From contig NZ_CP059556.1 of assembly GCF_024734405.1 (NCBI RefSeq), forward strand, positions 4,278,001 through 4,342,000: 64,000 bases of DNA, in the 5' to 3' direction. This document shows, piece after piece, positions 44,419 through 53,183 of the stretch; the stretch's first letter is position 1; the number at the start of each line of letters is the position of its first letter. This DNA is from Saccharopolyspora gregorii (GTDB lineage Bacteria > Actinomycetota > Actinomycetes > Mycobacteriales > Pseudonocardiaceae). The notes below the pieces were generated by a model. That model searched no databases, was not told where the DNA came from, and saw only the letters and a program-made list of their open reading frames with translations. The translations under genes and the position numbers were made by a program.

Positions 44419-45891
44419 GTGCGAGCAGCGCCGGGACCACCCGTGCGTGACCCGCTGCGGCTGCGGCGCCTGTCGATCCGCGCCCGCACCACCCTCACCG
44501 CCACCGGCATCGTCGCGCTGGCCACGGTCGCCATCGGGTTGTCGCTCATCGGCTACCTGCACGGCAGGCTCACCGAGGAGCTCGACGCCGCGCTGAACGA
44601 GCAGCTGAGCACCGCGCGGGAGGCCGTGCTGGCCGGGGTGGAGCTCCCGGTGCGCATGGACGACGTCACCGTGCGGGCGATCCCGGCGGGCGCCGAATCG
44701 GCCCTCCCGATCCCGGAACCCGGCGAGGCGCCCGCCCCCGGGCCGCCGATGAGCCCGCTCGCCCCGGCCGACCCGGAACCCGGCGAACCGGTGAGCCCGC
44801 AGGACGACCCGCGGCCCCGGCCCGTGGAACCGCTGGGCCCACCCGCGACGGGAGTCCGGTCGGACCTGCCCGGCGGCATCTCGCACTCCGGCGAGGAACC
44901 GATCGCGCCGCTGCGCACCGCGCAGGCCACTGTGGACACACCCGCCGGTGCCCAGACGCTCATCGCCAGCGCCTCCACCCGATCCGTGCAGCGCGCCACC
45001 GAGGCGGCCACGACCGGGCTGCTGTTCGGGATGCCGGTGCTGCTGGCCGTCGTCGCCGCGCTGACCTGGTTCAGCACCCGCCGAGCGCTGCGCCCGGTGG
45101 AGGCGATCCGGCACGAGTTCACCCGGCTGTCCGCGCACGACCTGCGCGGACGCATGCCGGTTCCGGCGAGCGGCGACGAGATCGCGCGGCTGGCGCTCAC
45201 CCTCAACGACACCCTGGACCGGTTGGACGACTCGGTGCGCAGGCAGCGGCAGTTCGTCGCCGACGCCTCGCACGAACTGCGCAGCCCGCTGGCCGCCCTG
45301 CGCACGCCGCTGGAAGTGGCGCAAGCCCACCCGCAGCGGGCCGACTGGCCCGGCATCGCCGAAGGCACCCTCGACGACCTGGATCGCTTGGAGCGGCTCA
45401 CCTCGGACCTGCTGGCGCTGGCCCGCATCGACGGCATGCCGCACACCGCGGGCGAAGCGCTGGACCTCGGCTCGCTCGCCGCCGACACCCTGGAGCGCAG
45501 GCCCCCGACCCACGTGCGGCGGCACGCCGAGATCGAACCGGGCGTCGTCGTCGACGGGCACCGCACCCACCTGTCGCGGCTGATCACCAACCTGCTCGAC
45601 AACGCCGAAACCCACGCCGAGCAGCGGGTGTCGCTGAGCCTGCGCGTCGAGGACGGGCGGGCGCGGCTCGACGTCCTCGACGACGGCCCCGGCGTGCCCG
45701 CCGAATCCCGCGAGCACGTCTTCGAACGCTTCGCCCGCCTCGACACCGCCCGCGCCCGCGAACGCGGCGGCGCGGGCCTCGGCCTGGCCCTCGCCCGCGA
45801 GATCGCCCAGCTGCACGACGGCACCCTCGCCATCACCGACTCCGACCGAGGAGCCCGCTTCACCGCGACGTTCCCGCTGGCGCAACCCTGA
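44419..45891 (+). CDS. Sensor histidine kinase (HAMP type)
   Basis: A 490-residue kinase. First transmembrane helix at about 25-46, a Pro/Glu-rich outer domain of about 150 residues, second helix at about 195-217, HAMP, H-box ASHELRSPLAAL (His about 286), N-box LLDNAETHA, G1 DVLDDGPGVP and G2 GGAGLGLAL. It should phosphorylate the OmpR-type regulator encoded at 42951. GTG 44419 or GTG 44443 are both possible starts. The outer domain's Pro/Glu tract (EPGEAPAPGPPMSP) is similar in style to the neighbouring secreted repeat protein. Confidence 0.93.
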   Translation: MRAAPGPPVRDPLRLRRLSIRARTTLTATGIVALATVAIGLSLIGYLHGRLTEELDAALNEQLSTAREAVLAGVELPVRMDDVTVRAIPAGAESALPIPEPGEAPAPGPPMSPLAPADPEPGEPVSPQDDPRPRPVEPLGPPATGVRSDLPGGISHSGEEPIAPLRTAQATVDTPAGAQTLIASASTRSVQRATEAATTGLLFGMPVLLAVVAALTWFSTRRALRPVEAIRHEFTRLSAHDLRGRMPVPASGDEIARLALTLNDTLDRLDDSVRRQRQFVADASHELRSPLAALRTPLEVAQAHPQRADWPGIAEGTLDDLDRLERLTSDLLALARIDGMPHTAGEALDLGSLAADTLERRPPTHVRRHAEIEPGVVVDGHRTHLSRLITNLLDNAETHAEQRVSLSLRVEDGRARLDVLDDGPGVPAESREHVFERFARLDTARARERGGAGLGLALAREIAQLHDGTLAITDSDRGARFTATFPLAQP

Positions 45892-45893
45892 CG

Positions 45894-46604
45894 TCAGCCC
45901 GAGCCGGCGGACTTCGCGGCGTCGGCCTCCGCCTCGTAGTGCCGCGCGAACAGCGCCGAACCGTCCGCGAAATCGATGCGGAGGAACGCGGCCCGGGGGA
46001 TGTTCCGCCCCATCGGCGCGAACCGCACGCCCCGCACCTGCGAGATCGGCACCTCGAAGTACGAATGCGGGTGTTTCGCGTCCTTCAGCGCGGCGATGCC
46101 CTCGGCCGCCTGCTGCACTTGAGCGGCAGCGGAGCGGACCTTGCCGAACCAGCCACTCGAGGCGCCGGGCTGCTCCGGTCGGCGAGACCCGACCTTGCCC
46201 TGTTCCACGACGACCGCGAGCCGTTCCGAACTCAGCACCAGGAACGCCTCCCCGACCACCGCGGTCAGGTGATCACCGAAGCGGACCGCGGCCCGGCCCG
46301 GGTCATCGGCGACGGCCCACCACATGATGGACGGGTCGTCGGCCCACTCGTCGCCCAGGTAGCGACCGGAGGTGACGAGGTCGCTCGGCAGCGGCCAACC
46401 CGTTCTGTCCACATGGGACGGTTCCACGTCGTTGAGCGGCTCGTGCGGAACGCTCGTCCGCCCGGACACGGTCGAACCGACGTACCCCTGCTCCGGGAGC
46501 ACGAGCCAGCGGAGTTCTTCGCCGTCGGCCGCCCACTTCTCCCGGAGCTTGGCGGACCACTTCCGATCCAGGAGCTCCCGGTCCAGTTCGTTCAGGTCAG
46601 CCAC
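45894..46604 (-). CDS. Conserved hypothetical of a type VII-like operon
   Basis: A 236-residue soluble protein; GTG 46604 (GGAGGAGG 5 bases upstream) overlaps the previous gene's end by 8 bases. No family recognised. It has Trp/Asp-rich N-terminal stretches (ELRWLVLPEQGYVGSTV) and a C-terminal region with ISQVRGVRFAPMGRNIPRAAFLRIDFADG resembling a PH/GRAM-like sheet. It is the last of three coupled genes starting with the secreted-type helical protein at 49021. Perhaps a companion or immunity-type protein. Confidence 0.65.
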   Translation of the reverse strand: MADLNELDRELLDRKWSAKLREKWAADGEELRWLVLPEQGYVGSTVSGRTSVPHEPLNDVEPSHVDRTGWPLPSDLVTSGRYLGDEWADDPSIMWWAVADDPGRAAVRFGDHLTAVVGEAFLVLSSERLAVVVEQGKVGSRRPEQPGASSGWFGKVRSAAAQVQQAAEGIAALKDAKHPHSYFEVPISQVRGVRFAPMGRNIPRAAFLRIDFADGSALFARHYEAEADAAKSAGSG

Positions 46605-47319
46605 GTCCGCCTCCTCCACCGGTGAACGCCCGCAGCGCGTCGAGCATCACGGGGACCCCGCCGGGCCTGCGGGCGTTCAGGCCGAAGCCGGAACCGTCCC
46701 GCAACGTGATCGCGCACGTGATGGGGAGCTTCGAGCCGATCGGGAGGCAGTCCGCGATGTCGTTCGGGCCGAATTCCAGCCACGGCAGCACCCGCTCCGG
46801 CCGGATCGGCTCACCCGGTGCGTTCTTCCCGAACTCGCCCTGCCCCGCCCGAACGCCCTGCCCCGCCCGAGCCGACGCGCCGCCCCGAGCGAGGAGTTCC
46901 ACCGCGACTCCGAGGCGCCGCGGAGTCAGCATCCACAACGTGCGGTACGGCGATCCTTCAGCGGGCACGGTGCTGCCGATCGTCCGCACGGCTGCGCACT
47001 CCGGCGCCGACCCGAACACCGTCAGATCCGCCCGGCGCCCGCCACCGCTGTCCGGCTTGCCGCGGTCACCGCTGTCTCCGCTGCCGAAGGCCATGGTCAG
47101 CAACGCATCGCCCGCGAAGCCACCGACCGCGGCCGCCGCCTTGCCGCCGCCGCGGGCGACCCTCTTGCCCCAGCTCTCCAACTGTGCACCGCGCTCGTCC
47201 AGCCCCTTGACGCGGTAGACCAGATCCTCCTGCCACAACGCCCACAAGAGCGGCTCGTCCGGAGCACACCACCACTCCCGCGCCACCAACGGCGCCGGAA
47301 GCGCCCTGGACAACGACAT
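46597..47319 (-). CDS. Conserved hypothetical of a type VII-like operon
   Basis: A 240-residue protein, ATG 47319 with GGAGGA 8 bases upstream and 13 bases after the previous stop. It has a Trp-rich start (REWWCAPDEPLLWALWQEDLVYRV), a Gly/Ala-rich middle and an end GFGLNARRPGGVPVMLDALRAF. The layout is like the next gene (a PH-like sheet with a terminal helix), so the two may be distant paralogues. No signal peptide. Function unknown. Confidence 0.65.
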   Translation of the reverse strand: MSLSRALPAPLVAREWWCAPDEPLLWALWQEDLVYRVKGLDERGAQLESWGKRVARGGGKAAAAVGGFAGDALLTMAFGSGDSGDRGKPDSGGGRRADLTVFGSAPECAAVRTIGSTVPAEGSPYRTLWMLTPRRLGVAVELLARGGASARAGQGVRAGQGEFGKNAPGEPIRPERVLPWLEFGPNDIADCLPIGSKLPITCAITLRDGSGFGLNARRPGGVPVMLDALRAFTGGGGGRG

Positions 47320-47332
47320 CAGGACTTCCTCC

Positions 47333-49021
47333 TCAGATGCTGAATCCGCGTTCTGTTGCGGCATCGCGCTCGTCATCGGACGACGGGTTCTGCGCCACGT
47401 CGTACCCGAACTTCACGCCTTGCTCGAGGCCTTCTTGTGCCACGGCCGCCGTACCTTCGTGCACGACGGCATCCGTCAACCGGTGCTCACCGCTCAAACC
47501 GGCGACCCCGAGCCCCGCCTGGGCCAGATTCGCGGCCAGAGCCTGCTCACCCCGTGCACGCTCCATCTCAGGCCGGAGATCACCGCCCCAGGAACGGGAC
47601 GGCGTCCCGTCGGCGTTCTGGCGGTAGATCACGTCGCCGTTCTCATCACGGCGAGCGGCGTTCGCGAATCGGTTGCCCGTCGTCGAAGTCCCGTCCTCGG
47701 CGGCGGCCCGCTCGAGGTCGCGGGTAGCGCGGTTCAGGTCGGCCTGCGCCCCCGGTCGACCTTGCGCGAGCGCTTCTTCCGCTTCGCGGACTCCGCGCTG
47801 GGCGTTGCGGAGACCATCGGTGTCACCACGGGTGAGAATCTTCGCGATCGGGTTCCCGTCGATCTGCCGGGCCACCCACTGCTGTCCCCTGCTCCCGTTC
47901 CGCAGCTCGTTCATCTTCTCGACGACCTTGCGGAGTTTGCCGCTGCGGAGGTTCTGGAGGAGTTCTTCCAGCTTGGTGATCAGGGGCTTCAGCTTGTGGA
48001 GGAGTTCGGCGGCCTTGGTGCCGAGGCGGGTGCCGGTGATGGCGACCTGGGAGGCGGTGAGCCCGGAGGCCGCGGCGACGGAGGCGCCCGCGGTGATCCA
48101 GGACGCGGCCAGCGCCGCGATCCACTCGATGATGAGGCCCATCACGAGTTCCTGGAGGATGTCCACGATCATCTCGACGGCCATGTCGAAGATGTCGGCG
48201 GCGAAGTTCAACGTCTGCGCGAGGCCGCGCACCTCTTCGGCGAACGCGGCGGTGCCGCCGGAGAACTCCTCCATCTGCTTGCGGAACGCGTCCCCGGCCT
48301 GGCCTTCCCACACGGGCCGGGTGGCGGCGGCCCGCTGCTGCTCCTGCTCGCCGAGGCCGTCGACCCAGTCGGCGACCTGCTCCCAGCCCTTCCCGGTGCT
48401 GCGCATCTGGTCCGGGTCGCCGATCAGCGGTTCGATGACCCACTCCACCAGCGGGCTGATCACCAGGGAGATGAGGAATCCGAGCCCGTTGTCCGCGAAC
48501 GCCTTGCCCGGGCTGAGCGCCATGTCCAGCTGCTCCATGCGGGCGTTGACGGTGGCGATGGCGATGTCCGGCGGGTTGTCCGCGCGCGCCAGGTCGTTGC
48601 TGGTGGAGACCGCGGACGAGCCGTACTCGGCGGTCCGCCCCAGGTAGCTGCGGCCGGGCCCGCCGGCGCCGTTGACCTCGCCGAGCGAGGCGGGTCCACC
48701 GCCGGAGACCCGCATCCCGCTGAGGTCGATCTTGCCCAGGTCGTCGGCCTGGGTCTGGTCCATGTCCTGGTAGTCCTTGGCGCAGTCCTGCACGGCCTGC
48801 GAGATGTGCCCCATGAACCCGCCGGCCTGGGTGGCGAGGTCGCGGCACTCCTCCAGCGAGCTGAAGTAGTGCATGGCCAGCAGCTCGCCGATCGGGCCGA
48901 AGCAGTCGTCGCTGACCCGAGCCTGCTCCAGCACCGCGGACAGCTGGTCCAAGTGCTGCGACACGCCTTGGGAGCCTTGGCTGTGCGCCGACAGCGCCTC
49001 CGGTGCGACGTTCAAGGTCAC
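47333..49021 (-). CDS. Large WXG100/ESX-like protein with C-terminal variable tail
   Basis: A 562-residue protein. The N-terminus is a helical ESX-style head (VAPEALSAHSQGSQGVSQHLDQLSAVLEQARV, then FGPIGELLAMHYF and a second helix pair). The middle (about 200-320) repeats a second WXG-like helical hairpin (RPVWEGQAGDAFRKQMEEF: contains WEG) followed by long hydrophobic helices (LIIEWIAALAASWITAGASVAAASGL). The C-terminal 170 residues are charged and contain GNPIAKILTRGDTDGLRNAQRGVREA. It looks like a type VII secreted, polymorphic-effector-type protein without a recognised toxin domain. GTG 49021 is the start. Two small genes follow in the same operon. Confidence 0.8.
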   Translation of the reverse strand: MTLNVAPEALSAHSQGSQGVSQHLDQLSAVLEQARVSDDCFGPIGELLAMHYFSSLEECRDLATQAGGFMGHISQAVQDCAKDYQDMDQTQADDLGKIDLSGMRVSGGGPASLGEVNGAGGPGRSYLGRTAEYGSSAVSTSNDLARADNPPDIAIATVNARMEQLDMALSPGKAFADNGLGFLISLVISPLVEWVIEPLIGDPDQMRSTGKGWEQVADWVDGLGEQEQQRAAATRPVWEGQAGDAFRKQMEEFSGGTAAFAEEVRGLAQTLNFAADIFDMAVEMIVDILQELVMGLIIEWIAALAASWITAGASVAAASGLTASQVAITGTRLGTKAAELLHKLKPLITKLEELLQNLRSGKLRKVVEKMNELRNGSRGQQWVARQIDGNPIAKILTRGDTDGLRNAQRGVREAEEALAQGRPGAQADLNRATRDLERAAAEDGTSTTGNRFANAARRDENGDVIYRQNADGTPSRSWGGDLRPEMERARGEQALAANLAQAGLGVAGLSGEHRLTDAVVHEGTAAVAQEGLEQGVKFGYDVAQNPSSDDERDAATERGFSI

Positions 49022-49157
49022 GGTCGTCCCCCCAGGACTCGAAGCGGTGCACCCACCACCGATCAGTGGTGGCGATACTACTGCGACGATCTCGAGCCCA
49101 GGTCCGTTCCCACCGATCCGGCCGGAGGCGGCGCGCGGCCACCTCCGGCGCTCGGGA

Positions 49158-49967
49158 TCAGCCCCAGATGTCGGCCGCCCACTCCGGGTGGTCGATGAAC
49201 GGGTTCCGGTTGTGCTGGAACTGGTCGAAGATGACCTGGTTGCGGTTCTTCTCGAAGTCGTCCGGCGGGTCCTGGGCGTTCCACTCCAGCAGCACCGACT
49301 GGCGGCCCATCGCGGGCGCGCTGCCGTTGTCCACCTGGTCGTTGAGCTCCAGGTCGGGGGCGCCGTCGTCGCCTTCGTAGCGCACCGCCATGTACATGAT
49401 CATGCGGGCGACGTCGCCCTTGACCTCGTCGCGGGGCTCGAAGGAGTCGTCGTCGGTGAAGTTGCCCTCGGCCTCGTCGACCGGGCTGCCGCCCATGTCG
49501 AAGTCCTTGTTGCCGCGCGCCGAGTTGACCGAGACGTCGGTCGGGCGCAGGTGGTGCACGTCGGTGCCCGGCCCGGGCGAGGTGCCGAAGTCGCCGTGCG
49601 ACTTCGCCCAGGTGTGCTCCCGGTTCCACTGGTCGGCGCCGCCGCCGTTGGTGTCCTTGCCTTGCGAGCGGCCCGAGTACAGCAGGATCACGTTGCCCGG
49701 GTTCGCCGGGTCCTGATCGGTGACCTTCAGCGCGTCCCACACCTCGTCGTAGGTGAGCTGGTCGGCGCTGCTGATGATGTCGTTGAGGGCGGCCTTCAGC
49801 TCCGGGCCGGTCTTGCCCAGCGCCGGTTCGTAGTAGGAGTCGTCCGCCGCCACCGGGCGGTCGGCGCCGCCCAGGTCGGCGGGCGCGGCGGAAGCGGGCA
49901 GCGGCAGCGCCACGGCCAGCGGCAGCACACCTGCCAGCGCGAAGCGTGTCCAGCGGGTCTTCAGCAC
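49158..49967 (-). CDS. Secreted endonuclease I-family nuclease
   Basis: A 269-residue protein with a signal peptide (FALAGVLPLAVALPLPASA, cleavage near 30) and an EndA/endonuclease I domain: the beta-beta-alpha-metal site NREHTWAKSHGDF (about 111-123), DVHHLRPTD and the downstream KDFDMGG. It degrades DNA outside the cell. GTG 49967 follows AGAGGA; the longer opening has no site. It is alone in its unit. Confidence 0.92.
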   Translation of the reverse strand: MLKTRWTRFALAGVLPLAVALPLPASAAPADLGGADRPVAADDSYYEPALGKTGPELKAALNDIISSADQLTYDEVWDALKVTDQDPANPGNVILLYSGRSQGKDTNGGGADQWNREHTWAKSHGDFGTSPGPGTDVHHLRPTDVSVNSARGNKDFDMGGSPVDEAEGNFTDDDSFEPRDEVKGDVARMIMYMAVRYEGDDGAPDLELNDQVDNGSAPAMGRQSVLLEWNAQDPPDDFEKNRNQVIFDQFQHNRNPFIDHPEWAADIWG

Positions 49968-50278
49968 GAGCGCGGTCCTCTCCCGGAAAGAGCGGCGCCG
50001 TTCGCACGTCGATGAATTCGCGAGGGCGCCGCAGAACACGGTCAAGGCCGAATTCTGGCACGCGGATCAGCACCGCCGAGTGCAGCATTCAGCGCAATCG
50101 CTTGTCCGCCGAATGGCCCAGCAGGGCCGAGAGGACCAGCTCAGACCAGGGGAAACGGGAAATCCGTTCAATTTCGCCGACGAGAATTCAGGAAACGGCT
50201 TCCGGCGCGCGAACCGTTCGCACCGGAATTCCGCGAAATACGGAAACGGCGCTGATCGAGAAATGCGGGACCGCGGTT
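49968..50278. other. 311-base AT-richer gap
   Basis: Between the endonuclease and lipid kinase genes. It is noticeably poorer in GC (AATTC, GAAATACGG tracts) than the flanks, holds no convincing gene, and includes the endonuclease promoter region. Confidence 0.5.
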
Positions 50279-51220
50279 TCAGCCGCCGTCGGTCCACGTC
50301 GGCGGAGCCACCACGTGCAGCGCGTTGCGCGCCACCGAGAACCGCTGCGGGGTGTTCGCCACCAGCTCGCCGTCCACGTTGATCGGCAGCTCCTCGTCGG
50401 TGTTCACCACGACCGAGCCGGTCCGCACGTGCGTCACCAGCGAGCTGTCCGTCGTGCTGCCGGTGCGCAGCTCCCGCGCCATCGACAGCAGCCGCAGCGG
50501 GCTGCCGTTGTGCAGCACCGACACGTCCAGCATGGCGTCGTCGATGCCCGCGTCGGCCGCCGCCAGCTGCCCGCCGCCGAAGTACCGGCCGTTGGCCACC
50601 GAGATCTGCAGCAGGTCGGTGAGCTCCATCGTGGCGTGGTCGCCGTCCGGGAACTCCAGGGTCGCCGCGAACGGCCGGTGCCTGCGCAGCGCCCGCGCCG
50701 TCGCCACCGGGTAGGCCAGCGGGCCGACCCGCCGCTTCAGCACCGGCGACATGTGCTGGGCGACCGCCGCCCCCAGGCCCGCCGAGGCCCGGTTGACGTA
50801 GAAGTTCCCGCCGCAGCGCCCCAGGTCCACGTCCACCACGTGCCCGCGCGCGATGGTCCGGCAGGCGCCGTCGAGGTCCGCCGGGATGTGCATCGTGCGG
50901 GCGAAGTCGTTGGCCGTGCCCAGCGGCAGCAGGCCCATCGGCACCTCGCGGTGCGCCAGCACGTCCACCACCGAGCTCACCGTGCCGTCGCCGCCGCCGA
51001 GCACGACCAGGTCGTGCCCGTCCTCGACGACGCCCTCCACGACCTCCACCAGCCGGGAGGCGTCCCGCAGCGGGTGCACCGCGTGCAGCGGCACGTCCAG
51101 CGCGCGCAGCAGGTCCTCGGCGTGCGAGCAGGCGCGCGCCCCGGACCGCGATTGCGCGTTGACGATCAGGGCAGCCTTGGTGACGTGGCCGTCGTAGCGG
51201 ATGGTTCCTCCTCCGGTCAC
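50279..51220 (-). CDS. Diacylglycerol/sphingosine-type lipid kinase
   Basis: A 313-residue member of the DAG-kinase family: VLGGGDGTVSSVVDVL (nucleotide loop, about 75-90), GTANDFARTM (about 105), and the C-terminal sheet INVDGELVANTP. It phosphorylates a membrane lipid or an isoprenoid/diacyl substrate in the cytosol. GTG 51220 is the only upstream start in frame; the ribosome site is weak. The VOC remnant lies just beyond its start. Confidence 0.93.
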   Translation of the reverse strand: MTGGGTIRYDGHVTKAALIVNAQSRSGARACSHAEDLLRALDVPLHAVHPLRDASRLVEVVEGVVEDGHDLVVLGGGDGTVSSVVDVLAHREVPMGLLPLGTANDFARTMHIPADLDGACRTIARGHVVDVDLGRCGGNFYVNRASAGLGAAVAQHMSPVLKRRVGPLAYPVATARALRRHRPFAATLEFPDGDHATMELTDLLQISVANGRYFGGGQLAAADAGIDDAMLDVSVLHNGSPLRLLSMARELRTGSTTDSSLVTHVRTGSVVVNTDEELPINVDGELVANTPQRFSVARNALHVVAPPTWTDGG

Positions 51221-51274
51221 TCGAAGGCTACCGGCGGATCGAACACGCCCGACCGTCGCCGCAGGTGAGGACGC

Positions 51275-51397
51275 TCACGCCAGCTGGATCAGCTCCGCGG
51301 TGGTCCCGTCCTGGTCCCGCACGCAGGCGAAGCGCGCGGTCCCGCGCGGTCCCAGGTCGGTGACGGTGTGGCCGGCGGCGGTGGTGCGGACGGCCAT
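51275..51397 (-). pseudogene. Remnant of a VOC/glyoxalase-fold gene, C-terminal end only
   Basis: The last 40 codons translate as an end typical of VOC proteins (VTDLGPRGTARFACVRDQDGTTAELIQLA, stop at 51275). Upstream the frame dissolves into Pro/Arg-rich repeats, with no conserved VOC N-terminus. It is therefore a truncated relic, adjacent to the 26-base repeat array which may have replaced its front part. Confidence 0.55.
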
Positions 51398-51595
51398 GGC
51401 CCCGTGCTGCGACGGCCCGGTCACCCGCGAGGTGCGGGGGCCGGGCCGTCGATCGTGCGGCGGGACACCTCTCGCCGCCGGACGTGCGACGGCCCCCGTC
51501 CGCGGGGGATGCGGACGGGGGCCGGGTTTCGGGATCCGGAGCCGAGGGGCGGCGCCGGGTTTCTTCGGGTGGCCGGTCCTCGGTCGGGTGGCCGG

Positions 51596-51673
51596 ATCTT
51601 CGGGGTGGCCGCGCGGCGGAGTTCTTCGGGGTGGCCGTGCGGCGGGGTTCTTCGGGGTGGCCGTGCGGCCGGG
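51596..51673. repeat. Three tandem 26-base repeats
   Basis: Units at 51596-51621, 51622-51647 and 51648-51673 share TTCTTCGGGGTGGCCGTGCG; a more decayed copy precedes them. The unit length is not a multiple of three, so reading through it changes frame each time and no conserved protein results. It lies between the VOC relic and the muramidase gene (51398-51742 holds no other feature). Confidence 0.85.
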
Positions 51674-51742
51674 GTCTTCGGTCCTCTCCACCGGCCGGGG
51701 CTGCGGGGCGGGCCGCTCGGGGAACGGCCCGCGCCCGGGGGA

Positions 51743-52960
51743 TCAGTCCTCGGCCAGCTTCTTCAGGTCGCCGACGCTGCCCTGGAAGTGGTTCTGGTCG
51801 ACCGAGCCGTTCACGCCGGAGACGCTGCCGTCCTCGGTGTACTGCCAGAAGTTCCAGTCCTTGAAGCCCTTGGGCACGGTGGGCTCGTCGACGCCGTAGG
51901 AGGCGAGCCACAGCGGGTGGTCCGAGTAGCTGTCGGTCCCGCCCATGCACTCGTTCCAGAACGAGGGGTTGGCGTAGATGATCGGGTCGGTCCCGGTCTC
52001 GGCCTTCACCTTGCCCGTGAAGGTGTCGGTCCACTGGTGCATCTCCGGCACGGACAGGCCGTAGCAGCCACCGCCGGACGGGTCGACCTCCAGGTCGAGC
52101 ACCGGGGGCAGGCTCTTGCCGTCCCGCTGGTAGTCGGCCACCTTCAGCAGCTTGTCGGCCTGCGCCTCGGCGGACTCGTCGGGGCGGGCGAAGTGGTACG
52201 GCGCGGCCAGCAGGCCGGCGTCCTTCGCGCCGTGGTACTGCTCGGCGTACTTGGGGCTGGTGAAGTCGGTGCCGTCGGTGGCGAGCACGAACGTGAAGTT
52301 CTGCCCGGACGCGGCGACCTTCTTCCAGTCCACGGATCCGTTGTGGTTCGAGACGTCGATGCCCTTGGCGGGCGGGCCGGGCACCGGGCCCGAGTCCTCG
52401 TCGGAGACGTCGTCGGGGGTCTCGTCGAACAGGTCCGCCGGGTTCTGACCGGCCTGGTTCGAGGACGCGGGGATGTCGTCCACGTGCGCGGCGGCGCGGA
52501 CGTCGTCGTGCGTACCGGTGCTCACGCTGAGCACCGCGACGCCCACCACGCCCAGCGCGGCGAGTCCGGCACCGGCCTTCATGGCCCGCAGCCGCGGCTG
52601 CTGGGTGCGGTGCTGCCCGCCGTGGCCCTGCTCGCGGAACTTCGCGGCGGCGCGGTCGGCCCAGGGTCCGACGGTCTGCTCGACGCGACGACCGGCGGTG
52701 GAGTTCCGCGCCTTGCTCAGCAGCGGCAGCACCGCCAGCCACAGCCGGCGCAGCAGCGGCAGGATCTTCTGCCAGACCTGGTGGGCGTAGGGCCGCACCC
52801 GGTCCACACCGGAACGCACCGCGCGGTCGGCGCCCAATGCCGTGTCCCGCCATGCGTTGCTGTTCGCTGAAGCGGCCCGCGTCGTCTCGGGGGTCTGGTT
52901 CTCGGGGGTCGGGGTCTCGGGGTTCTCGTGTCGATCGGGGGGTGTCACGTGGACCCACAC
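51743..52960 (-). CDS. Membrane-anchored GH25 lysozyme
   Basis: A 405-residue protein. A long cytoplasmic start (about 120 residues, Thr/Pro-rich, with [13 protein letters not shown]) leads to a transmembrane helix at about 129-145. The GH25 muramidase domain spans about 190-405: [23 protein letters not shown] (catalytic Asp/Glu) and [11 protein letters not shown]. It should cleave the glycan strand of peptidoglycan outside the membrane. GTG 52960 is the listed start; GTG 52948 is an alternative. The long inner segment is unusual for GH25 enzymes. Confidence 0.92.
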   Translation of the reverse strand: MWVHVTPPDRHENPETPTPENQTPETTRAASANSNAWRDTALGADRAVRSGVDRVRPYAHQVWQKILPLLRRLWLAVLPLLSKARNSTAGRRVEQTVGPWADRAAAKFREQGHGGQHRTQQPRLRAMKAGAGLAALGVVGVAVLSVSTGTHDDVRAAAHVDDIPASSNQAGQNPADLFDETPDDVSDEDSGPVPGPPAKGIDVSNHNGSVDWKKVAASGQNFTFVLATDGTDFTSPKYAEQYHGAKDAGLLAAPYHFARPDESAEAQADKLLKVADYQRDGKSLPPVLDLEVDPSGGGCYGLSVPEMHQWTDTFTGKVKAETGTDPIIYANPSFWNECMGGTDSYSDHPLWLASYGVDEPTVPKGFKDWNFWQYTEDGSVSGVNGSVDQNHFQGSVGDLKKLAED

Positions 52961-53183
52961 TCCGGAACGGAGCGTGTACGTGCATCGCGGTTTCTACGTA
53001 GGGAGGTACCTGGTTCCGGCACTTCAGGCCACCGCCACCCCGGCGGTCCGTCACCCACGGTGCAAATTCCCGGGCGATCCGGAGAGGTGGCTCACTTCCG
53101 GGGGAACTCGGCGAACCGCTCCGGAGGGCCACCGGACCGCACGATCGACCGGCGCGCCATCACCCTATCGGACGACCAGATCG

